Notes under the pieces: generated by a model | What the model was told of the DNA's origin: nothing | Seen by the model: only the letters and a program-made list of their open reading frames with translations | The model's database searches: none | Source of the DNA: DASVWH01 sp036389715 | GTDB taxonomy: Bacteria > Acidobacteriota > Blastocatellia > Pyrinomonadales > Pyrinomonadaceae | Assembly: GCA_036389715.1 (NCBI GenBank) | Contig: DASVWH010000098.1 | Coordinates: forward strand, 1 to 17,573 | Direction of reading: 5' to 3' | DNA: 17,573 nt | Made by a program: the position numbers and the translations under genes | Shown: in pieces, positions 1-5,764 of the stretch | Position numbering within the stretch: position 1 is the first letter of the stretch | How the letters are laid out: each line of letters starts with the position of its first letter

Positions 1-79
1 GGTTTGCGGTGGAGAGAAAATCAACGACAGCTTCGGCTTATACACCCGCTAGAAAAGCACGTCAAGGTTAATCAGTTAA
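1..79 (-). repeat. Promoter-leader repeat, copy 1
   Basis: This 79-base segment matches 1324-1402 at 77 of 79 positions, differing only at 45 and 51, and resembles 2827-2899 more loosely. It is cut by the left edge, so its full length is unknown. Read leftwards it contains a promoter and the first part of a leader. It should drive a gene outside the window, in the same way that copy 2 precedes the gene starting at 1291. Confidence 0.9.
37..65 (-). promoter_or_regulatory. Sigma-70-type promoter in repeat copy 1
   Basis: On the minus strand the -35 is TTGACG (65-60) and the -10 is TATAAG (42-37), separated by exactly 17 bases. Just upstream of the -35 the pentamer TTAAC occurs twice with an 8-base period, which could be an activator or repressor site. 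Transcription would start near 30 and run out of the window to the left. The promoter lies only about 10 bases from the nearest possible stop codon of the preceding gene (76-78), so genes and promoters are tightly packed. Confidence 0.72.
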
Positions 80-91
80 GCCAGCGGATAA

Positions 92-1291
92 TCAAAGCAA
101 TTGCCCGCGCGCTCGTAGCCCGGAGGACAGGCGGGCTCTCCTAGCGAACGAATGGGTGCAGGGGTCGGCCGGGATGGAAGGATAAGACTCGCTACAGACG
201 AGCGGGCAGGGCGTGGGCTTGGGTGTTGCCGTCGGCTCTGGCTCCGGTGTTGGAAATGGGGTTGGCGTAGGCACTGGCCCTCCGCAGGGGCTAGTAAGGT
301 ATGCAGTACAGAGGTACTCAAGTTCCGGGTTTGTATCAACTGTACAAGAAAATGTATTTTCAGTTGTTATGACGCAAGAAGCCGCTTGGTCGCTACAAAA
401 GGCACTTATAACCGTACTGATAGGCGGACAGTTATAACACATGTATTTGAAGTCGAATTTAGCTCGCATACAATTATTACCAGAGCAACATAATTGTGAC
501 TGTGAGGTCGGTTTAGAGGAAAAGGGCTTCGGGAACTCTATGGGTAAAAAAATTGCCAGCATCAAACTTGCTGGCAGAATATTAGTAGAGAATGTAGCAG
601 CCTGGCGGCCCGGCACAGGTCGCCGCAAGAGACTAGTCTCAGGAGCGCCCTTGTTCTGTTCCTGCTCGCAACCATTTAAGCTATTCTTTCCCTTAAGCGG
701 CTCGGGGAGGTGAACTCCGCCGGTTGTCCAGAAGCCAGTCCCATCCCCAAAGCTCAACATCTGAAAGTACAAGATGAGCTTCTCTGGCTGATGCTTGCTG
801 TGGTTCCGTCTGAAAGTCTCCCACCCTCGCACGTTACTCTCATAAGCCTTGAGCACATAAGTCTCTCCCGGTTTAATAGGGAGGTCATTTGGTTCGGCCC
901 TGTTTTCAAGAGTCCCTAACTCAATCCTCCCATACCGTACCGGGAAGGCGATGTTAGTTCCATTAGGGGCGGTTATCCCAGGCAGAATCACAAGGAAGTC
1001 AAGAAAATAGATGGGCTTGTCCCCGACATTAGTGACTTCAAGCTCGAAATCACGCAACCATTTATCGTTCTTCAAATCCTTAAACGCCTTCTCTTTCTCC
1101 TTCTTTATCTTGACTTTAATCGGCAAGTGCTTGGGCACTGTATTCTCCAGCACTCTTTCCTCGACATTCGCCGCCGCATTCTCTTGTGCAGGCGGCGCGG
1201 CACTGGACGCAAATCCGAAGAGACAGAAAGCAATCAGCATTGCAAACAGGATGAACTGTGAGAGAGTTGGTTTGAAGCGGTGAAGCTGCAT
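92..1291 (-). CDS. Exported Cys-rich protein with a beta-sandwich domain and Pro/Thr linker; 3' end probably frameshifted
   Basis: This encodes 399 residues of unknown function. The ATG at 1291 follows a strong AAGGAGA site. Residues 1-31 form a signal peptide (basic start, hydrophobic core, SSAA end), so the product should be exported. Residues about 80-195 look like an immunoglobulin-like beta-sandwich, with 'TNVGDKPI' near 87 and 'FGDGTGFW' near 181; the neighbouring protein at 1504-2676 has matching landmarks. Residues 268-336 carry ten cysteines, including a CYNC pair, likely disulfide-bonded outside the cytoplasm. A Pro/Thr/Glu linker (340-361) and a CPLVC motif follow. After residue 377 the frame turns Arg-rich and loses its character. 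The adjacent frame reads a convincing Cys-containing end (EPACPPGYERAGNC) to a TAA at 76-78. One extra base in the G run at 161-164 would explain this. The family is recognisable only as an acidobacterial-style secreted hypothetical protein. Confidence 0.75.
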   Translation of the reverse strand: MQLHRFKPTLSQFILFAMLIAFCLFGFASSAAPPAQENAAANVEERVLENTVPKHLPIKVKIKKEKEKAFKDLKNDKWLRDFELEVTNVGDKPIYFLDFLVILPGITAPNGTNIAFPVRYGRIELGTLENRAEPNDLPIKPGETYVLKAYESNVRGWETFRRNHSKHQPEKLILYFQMLSFGDGTGFWTTGGVHLPEPLKGKNSLNGCEQEQNKGAPETSLLRRPVPGRQAATFSTNILPASLMLAIFLPIEFPKPFSSKPTSQSQLCCSGNNCMRAKFDFKYMCYNCPPISTVISAFCSDQAASCVITTENTFSCTVDTNPELEYLCTAYLTSPCGGPVPTPTPFPTPEPEPTATPKPTPCPLVCSESYPSIPADPCTHSFARRARLSSGLRARGQLL

Positions 1292-1323
1292 GAGGTGTTC
1301 TCCTTTATAGACTATCTGATGAG

Positions 1324-1402
1324 GGTTTGCGGTGGAGAGAAAATCAACGACAGCTTCGGCTTATACATCCGCTTGAAAAGCACGTCAAGGTTAATCAGTT
1401 AA
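1324..1402 (-). repeat. Promoter-leader repeat, copy 2
   Basis: This is the near-identical partner of 1-79 (77 of 79 bases). It lies 33 bases upstream of the gene starting at 1291 and supplies its promoter and most of its leader. Sequence similarity to the third copy continues past the 79 bases down to the ribosome site: both have AAGCTGTCG, then TGATT and CTCTC, then AAACCC, then AAGGAGA just before the ATG. The conserved unit is therefore promoter plus 5' untranslated region, not promoter alone. Confidence 0.92.
1360..1388 (-). promoter_or_regulatory. Sigma-70-type promoter of the gene starting at 1291
   Basis: The -35 is TTGACG (1388-1383) and the -10 is TATAAG (1365-1360), with a 17-base spacer. 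A start site near 1353 gives a leader of about 62 bases ending in the AAGGAGA ribosome site. The doubled TTAAC upstream of the -35 is conserved with copy 1. The region 1403-1503, between this promoter and the upstream gene's stop, shows no further gene. Confidence 0.78.
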
Positions 1403-1503
1403 ATCCATTGATTGGCAGTGCGCCCATATGTGTTAGAGCCATTTTTATCTTCAGGCTAAGGACGCATGCGCGCTCAATCAAAATCCTATTTCAGGGTTGC
1501 ATC

Positions 1504-2676
1504 TCAAGGCAGCTTTGAGCGCCGGTTCTCATACCATTCCCTTTTCTTCTCCAGCCAGACTTTAAATGAACCGTTCCCGCTTTGTTTTGAGTCACGCTCA
1601 AATTCGGCGATGCTGCCCGTTAAATTAAACTTAACTTTATGTAAGCTTCTTCTCACAGCCCCGTCCATTTCCTCTTTCCGGGTCGCGTCAAGGGTTGGAA
1701 ACGTGCTCTTCAGCTCTTCAAAAGATGCAGGTGGAACTACTTCTTCATCTAATGATAGCACCGCTTTCTTGAACTGCTCGAATGTGGCATCAACGTCCGC
1801 CGTTCCCAGCGCACTTTGAATCAGCGGCAAAATCCTTTCTATTTGCAACTTAATGCCGAGGTCTTTCGCTCTCTGCAACTCTGCCAGGTGTGGATTTCCT
1901 TCGTATGTGCCATCGGTGAAGACTACTGTGTTTATCTCGATGACATGTAGCTGTTCCGGCACATACTCAAAGGCGGAGAGCCCGGGCCTCGTCTCCTGGC
2001 TCGGCATCTCAAGCCTGTACTCTTGCCAAGCCCCGATTAATGGATGCTTCGTTGTCCCTTCCGGCCATTTAAGCGTGCGCGCCCCTTTTCCGTGAGAGGT
2101 AACAATCTCTAGTGCCCGAACTGCTTTATCTGACATGTTCTTTAAAACTATCTGATATGGCGAAGGCAGAACGTTGGCCTCAACACTCAACACCGCAAGA
2201 GAAGTGGTCTGGTTAACCACCGTCGGTTGAACTGACGCAACACGCTCGATCCTGACGATAGAAACATCAAGGGGCTTGATGCCAAATTGAGCCAGTTCTT
2301 TGAGCCTTACTTCTTCGCCTTCACGAGCCCGAAAGGCCGCAATATGTTTGTTCCCCTGATCGTAATACTTCCCAAAAGTCAAAGCGACCCTTACTTCCCA
2401 TACTTCTCCCCGAAGCCTGGCTGAGAACTCAATGAATGAAGCACGCCCGTTGCGCGGGGCCGCCTGTTTGACGAACAACTTAGGCGAAAGTGTAAAACCT
2501 AGACCTACTTGAGACCCCGTGCCGTGCATTTGAACGACATCGTCTATGCCGTCCTGACTCCTAACTCTAAGCGCATAAAGGTTAAGCGAAGTGTGACCCT
2601 GGACCTGACAGACCACGCGGTGCGGGTAAATGGAGAGCAACAGGAAAAGTAGGGCGGAAACTATAAACACCTTCAT
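1504..2676 (-). CDS. Exported hypothetical protein with a beta-sandwich domain and helical C-terminus
   Basis: This encodes 390 residues of unknown function. Residues 1-24 are a signal peptide with a long Leu-rich core; Cys23 lacks a convincing lipobox, so cleavage by signal peptidase I is more likely than lipidation. Residues about 170-262 resemble the beta-sandwich of the neighbouring exported protein: 'LKNMSDKAV' near 178 matches its 'VTNVGDKPI', and 'VVFTDGTYEG' near 251 matches its 'LSFGDGTGFW'. Residues about 263-390 are charged and probably helical, without the Cys-rich tail of the neighbour. The start overlaps the stop of a 41-codon gene by ATGA. Its own purine-rich stretch (GGGGAG) lies about 13 bases from the ATG, which is far, so translation is probably coupled to the small gene. 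It has lower G+C than the genes from 3100 onward. No named family was recognised. Confidence 0.85.
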   Translation of the reverse strand: MKVFIVSALLFLLLSIYPHRVVCQVQGHTSLNLYALRVRSQDGIDDVVQMHGTGSQVGLGFTLSPKLFVKQAAPRNGRASFIEFSARLRGEVWEVRVALTFGKYYDQGNKHIAAFRAREGEEVRLKELAQFGIKPLDVSIVRIERVASVQPTVVNQTTSLAVLSVEANVLPSPYQIVLKNMSDKAVRALEIVTSHGKGARTLKWPEGTTKHPLIGAWQEYRLEMPSQETRPGLSAFEYVPEQLHVIEINTVVFTDGTYEGNPHLAELQRAKDLGIKLQIERILPLIQSALGTADVDATFEQFKKAVLSLDEEVVPPASFEELKSTFPTLDATRKEEMDGAVRRSLHKVKFNLTGSIAEFERDSKQSGNGSFKVWLEKKREWYENRRSKLP

Positions 2677-2798
2677 GTGTAATGCCCAGCTCCCCGCAAG
2701 ATATTAATGATTCTCAAGCCGCAGTAGATCGCTTTCTGCTTCACCTGCCATTCAAGCTCGAGGGCGAGCGACAACAGTGTTTCTGATTGAGCGTGCAT
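2673..2798 (-). CDS. 41-residue small protein, translationally coupled to the downstream exported protein
   Basis: This short gene reads MHAQSETLLSLALELEW, then VKQKAIYCGLRIINIL, and ends GAGHYT. Its ATG at 2798 has an excellent ribosome site (AAGGAGA with a short spacer) and sits at the end of the conserved promoter-leader. It thus occupies the position held by the exported protein itself in copy 2. Its TGA overlaps the next ATG (ATGA), a classic coupling arrangement. The peptide is amphipathic, with an acidic N-terminal half and a basic, hydrophobic C-terminal half, and has no signal peptide. It could be a leader peptide that regulates or couples translation, a small cytoplasmic partner, or a remnant. 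The function is unknown; the sequence supports that it is translated, not what it does. Confidence 0.6.
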   Translation of the reverse strand: MHAQSETLLSLALELEWQVKQKAIYCGLRIINILRGAGHYT

Positions 2799-2826
2799 GT
2801 GAGTCTCCTTATCGGATGAGCATTAA

Positions 2827-2899
2827 GGGGTTTATGAGAGAATCAGCGACAGCTTTAGCTTTGGCTTATACGCCGGGTAGGGATGCTTGTCAAGATAGG
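2827..2899 (-). repeat. Promoter-leader repeat, copy 3 (diverged)
   Basis: This is a diverged copy of the 79-base repeat. Shared blocks include AGCGACAGCTTT, GGCTTATAC and the TTGTCAAG end. The promoter hexamers and 17-base spacing are kept although the spacer sequence has changed. Similarity stops just beyond the -35, so the doubled TTAAC of copies 1 and 2 is absent here. Confidence 0.78.
2865..2893 (-). promoter_or_regulatory. Sigma-70-type promoter of the small gene and exported protein pair
   Basis: The -35 is TTGACA (2893-2888), a perfect consensus, and the -10 is TATAAG (2870-2865), with a 17-base spacer. A start near 2858 gives a leader of about 60 bases before the ATG at 2798, nearly the same length as for the gene starting at 1291. 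Retention of hexamers and spacing while the spacer diverged argues for selection on promoter function. Confidence 0.78.
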
Positions 2900-3121
2900 C
2901 GCTTGATCCCGCTGGCTGCCTGGGCTTGGCCGGGTTGTGAGTCGGAGTGACGGCTAATTGCGTGCCGGAGTAAGCTCTGCCTGCAAGTGCGGGAAGTCTG
3001 TCGCCTCTACAAATATCGGGCCTGCTCTGCTACTATGGCGGCGCATCTCCTTCAGTCTCGCGGCGGATGTGTCTTGATAGGTTCGCGGTCTAAAACTTCA
3101 TCTTCAGGAGAACAAAGTCGA

Positions 3122-4168
3122 ATGACGCACGAGTTGAGAACAGAGCGCGAACTGTCGCTGGATTTCCTGCGGGTCTGCGAGGCGGCGGCGATTGCTTCGG
3201 CGCGCACGATGGGCCAGGGCGACCGTAAATACTCGGACCACGTGGCCGTCGAAGCGATGCGCGAAGTGATGGACACCGTGCCGATGCGCGGCCGGATAGT
3301 CATCGGCGAGGGCGAGCGCGACGAAGCCCCCATGCTCTACATCGGCGAGGAACTGGGCGGCGCTGGCGCGAGCGAGGAAGTCCGCGCCTCCTTTCCCGAA
3401 GTTGACATCGCCGTTGACCCTCTGGAAGGAACCAACCTCTGCGCGCTCGGGGCCAATAACGCCATCGCCGTGCTGGCCGCTTCCGAGCGCGGCGGCCTGC
3501 TCAATGCGCCCGACATCTACATGGACAAGATCGTCGTCGGCCCCTCGTCGCGCGGCGTCGTGGATATTGACGCGCCCGTCAAGGACAATCTCAAGAACAT
3601 CGCCCGCCGCCTCGGGCGTGATATAGAGGATTTGACCGTCATCGTGCTCGAACGCTCGCGCCATAAGAAGCTGATTAACGATGTCAGAGAAGCCGGTGCG
3701 CGCATCCGCCTGATCTCCGACGGCGATCTCTCGGCGGGCATCTCGGCGGCCGTCGCGGGCACGAATATTCACGCCCTGATGGGCATCGGCGGCGCGCCCG
3801 AGGGCGTTATCACGGCCGCCGCGATGAAGTGTCTGAACGGGGAGATTCAGGCCAAGCTGGTCTTTGATCCCGAACGCCTCGGCGTTGATAAGGATAAAGT
3901 GCCCGAGCAGGAGCAGGTCATCGAGCGACTCAAGGAGATGGGCATCTCGGACCCGAACAAGACTTATGACACGGACGACCTCGCGCCCGGCAAGCGAATC
4001 ATCTTTGCCGCGACGGGCGTCACCGATGGGGCTCTCCTGCGCGGCGTCCGCTTCTTCGGCGCGGGCAAACGCACACACTCGCTCGTGATGACCACCGAAT
4101 CCAGGCACATCCGCTTCGTTGACACCGTCCACGTCGAAGGCGGCCCCGACGCCGTTATCAGATTTTAA
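3122..4168 (+). CDS. glpX: Class II fructose-1,6-bisphosphatase (GlpX)
   Basis: It hydrolyses fructose 1,6-bisphosphate to fructose 6-phosphate and phosphate in the cytoplasm, the committed step of gluconeogenesis. The chosen ATG at 3122 follows AGGAGA at a 10-base spacing and gives 348 residues, close to the usual 320-340. The reading frame stays open upstream to 2987, but that extension shows no family similarity. Family signatures are GEGERDEAPMLYIGE (62-76), DPLEGTN (99-105), GIGGAPEG (221-228) and FAATGVTDGALL (295-306). By comparison with E. coli GlpX the metal-binding acids are probably Asp39, Glu63, Asp99, Glu102 and Glu227. It appears to be monocistronic: a divergent promoter-leader lies on its left and an intergenic repeat directly after its stop. 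Some members of this class also act on sedoheptulose 1,7-bisphosphate; the sequence cannot decide that. Confidence 0.96.
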   Translation: MTHELRTERELSLDFLRVCEAAAIASARTMGQGDRKYSDHVAVEAMREVMDTVPMRGRIVIGEGERDEAPMLYIGEELGGAGASEEVRASFPEVDIAVDPLEGTNLCALGANNAIAVLAASERGGLLNAPDIYMDKIVVGPSSRGVVDIDAPVKDNLKNIARRLGRDIEDLTVIVLERSRHKKLINDVREAGARIRLISDGDLSAGISAAVAGTNIHALMGIGGAPEGVITAAAMKCLNGEIQAKLVFDPERLGVDKDKVPEQEQVIERLKEMGISDPNKTYDTDDLAPGKRIIFAATGVTDGALLRGVRFFGAGKRTHSLVMTTESRHIRFVDTVHVEGGPDAVIRF

Positions 4169-4171
4169 GAA

Positions 4172-4274
4172 AGAGATTGATTCATTTACTCATCTAGTCA
4201 TTTTGCTCATTCTAACAATTCACCGGGCAGCTCGATGAATCAATCTCTCAATGAACCAATGCTGACATGAATCA
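4172..4274 (+). repeat. Intergenic AATGAATCA-type repeat element, copy 1
   Basis: Starting four bases after the glpX stop, this stretch consists of degenerate TGATTCA / TGAGTCA / AATGAA units. Perfect 14-base inverted arms lie at 4172-4185 and 4235-4248. The same order of units occurs at 8928-9012 after another plus-strand gene. Copy 1 carries about 20 unrelated bases (around 4210-4231) between its halves. Its right end runs into the start of the next gene (ATG at 4267). It could act in the 3' untranslated region as a transcript-end or stability element, or be a small non-autonomous repeat. Confidence 0.7.
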
Positions 4275-4902
4275 GTCTTCTATGAGCGTTCCTCCTAACG
4301 AGTACGTTGGGCGATGCGGGCCGGAGGCTGGCGTTCTTCGTCGTCGCTCATGGCTGGTGTGGTCCATTGCGGCGGCGCTCTCCGTGCTCTTCATGGGGCT
4401 GATTATCGCCGCGCCGCTGGCGCTCGCGCGCGGGCGAAGCGTCCTGGCGCTGGCGATCTACCGGACGTTCTCAGGGGCCTGTCACCAGATTCCCGAACGC
4501 TCTTTTTACCTGGATGGGCATCCGCTCGCCGTCTGTGCGCGCTGCACCGGAATCTATCTGGGCTTTGCCGTAGCCGTGTTGCTCTACCCGCTCGTGCGGT
4601 CGTTGGGACGAACGGACGCGCCTGCTCGTCGCTGGCTGCTCATCGCGCTCGCGCCGACCCTGATTGACTTCGCGCTCGGCTTCTCGGGTCTCTGGCAGAA
4701 CACACATTTCACGCGCTCTCTGACGGGCGCGCTGCTCGGCGCTGCGACCGCTTTTTATGTCCTTCCGGGACTGGTAGATTTGGGCCGTCTGCTCGGACGC
4801 TCGCGCTCCCTTGTCGAGGCCGCGAGCATCCGCGGCCCGCTGCTCGCCGCAGAGCAACACCTGGCTCCGAGCGATTACGGCTCGCCTGCCAACCGTATTT
4901 GA
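4267..4902 (+). CDS. DUF2085 family membrane protein
   Basis: This encodes 211 residues of an integral membrane protein of unknown function. The DUF2085 signature is clear: ACHQIPERSF (71-80) followed by AVCARCTGIYLGF (88-100). The paired Cys72-His73 and Cys90-x-x-Cys93 suggest a metal- or redox-linked site near the membrane. Hydrophobic segments lie at about 30-53, 95-112, 122-140 and 152-172, followed by a short polar tail. The ATG at 4267 lies inside the end of the intergenic repeat and has no good ribosome site. A second ATG, at 4282, is equally weak, so the exact start is uncertain. The next gene begins 58 bases after the stop on the same strand and may be co-transcribed. Confidence 0.85.
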   Translation: MNQSSMSVPPNEYVGRCGPEAGVLRRRSWLVWSIAAALSVLFMGLIIAAPLALARGRSVLALAIYRTFSGACHQIPERSFYLDGHPLAVCARCTGIYLGFAVAVLLYPLVRSLGRTDAPARRWLLIALAPTLIDFALGFSGLWQNTHFTRSLTGALLGAATAFYVLPGLVDLGRLLGRSRSLVEAASIRGPLLAAEQHLAPSDYGSPANRI

Positions 4903-4960
4903 GCCGCAGCCCTCGCGGCGCGGCAAGCTCTCTGTAGCTCATGCGGGGATGGAAGAAGAG

Positions 4961-5539
4961 ATGAACAATAAACTGCAACCGGCAATCATCGGCGGCGTCG
5001 TGTTGGGAGTGCTATCGGCGATTCCGTTCGTCAACCTGGGCAACGTGCTCTGCTGCATGTGGGTCGTGCTGGGCGGGGCGCTCGCCGTCTACCTTTACAT
5101 CAAGAAATCTCCGACGCCCGTAGACATCGGCGAGGGCGCTTTGATCGGACTGCTGGCGGGCGTCATCGGCAGTGTGGTCAGAACCCTGCTGGCCGTTCCG
5201 TTGACGATCATGGCAGGCTACCCGGTCGAGCATCTGCTCATCAACGTCATCGAGCGCGTTGACCCGATGAGAGCCGAGATGACCCGCATTGCCATTGAGG
5301 ATGCGATGCGCAGGCCCTATGCCGAGCAGTTCATCACTTCGGTCTTTTCTCTCGGGACGCTGCTCGGGCTCCTCGTGACTGTGATTTTCGCACTCGTCGG
5401 CGGGCTCGTCGCCGTCCCGCTTTTTGAGAGGCGCAAAGCCGACGCCGTCCTGCCTCCACCGCCTCCCTCTTACGGCGGCGGGATGCCGGGCGGAGGCTAC
5501 ACGCCGCCGCCCACGTACCCACCCTCCGAAGGCGGGTGA
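4961..5539 (+). CDS. Small four-helix membrane protein with Pro/Gly/Tyr-rich tail
   Basis: This encodes 192 residues of unknown function. The ATG at 4961 is preceded by GGAAGAAGAG and starts a natural membrane protein (MNNKLQPAIIGGVVLGVL). The frame is open further upstream but overlaps the preceding gene and lacks character there; an ATG at 4949 is a possible alternative. Hydrophobic segments lie at about 8-27, 30-47, 58-86 and 128-155. A more polar, probably helical stretch at 95-122 (ERVDPMRAEMTRIAIEDAMR) lies between the third and fourth. The tail from 165 is Pro-, Gly- and Tyr-rich (PPPPPSYGGGMPGGGY), as in many small bacterial envelope proteins. The 225-base gap after it contains a short GC-rich hairpin (5562-5581) without a T tract and no gene. 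Confidence 0.75.
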   Translation: MNNKLQPAIIGGVVLGVLSAIPFVNLGNVLCCMWVVLGGALAVYLYIKKSPTPVDIGEGALIGLLAGVIGSVVRTLLAVPLTIMAGYPVEHLLINVIERVDPMRAEMTRIAIEDAMRRPYAEQFITSVFSLGTLLGLLVTVIFALVGGLVAVPLFERRKADAVLPPPPPSYGGGMPGGGYTPPPTYPPSEGG

Positions 5540-5764
5540 GAAAAGCGAGTCGCGAGTCGCTCCCGGCCTTTCTCCGCCGGGCATCTGCCGGGGCGAAATT
5601 AGCGTCTTAATGCGGGCAGCGGTCTGGTCATGACGGATGCGCTGCTCGTTTTGCCGTCGCGCCGCGGCTGCTGAATGCGCCGGAACTGTTTCGGGTCGCT
5701 TTGAGCATCGCCCGGTTGATTGAAACTCGGTTTTGTCGTCCCTCGACTCTGGAATAACACTGCG

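Noticed and set aside
218..290. G/T-rich, repeat-like plus-strand stretch that could suggest a G-quadruplex or tandem repeat
   Set aside because: On the minus strand it encodes the Pro/Thr/Glu linker of the exported protein, which explains the bias. The units are not regular.
1403..1503. Possible 15-codon frame (MALTHMGALPINGFN) between the second exported gene and repeat copy 2
   Set aside because: It is very short, has no ribosome site, and ends in the promoter repeat.
3104..4132. Minus-strand open frame of 342 codons opposite glpX
   Set aside because: The glpX family motifs on the plus strand are unmistakable; the antisense product is low-complexity and a result of codon bias.
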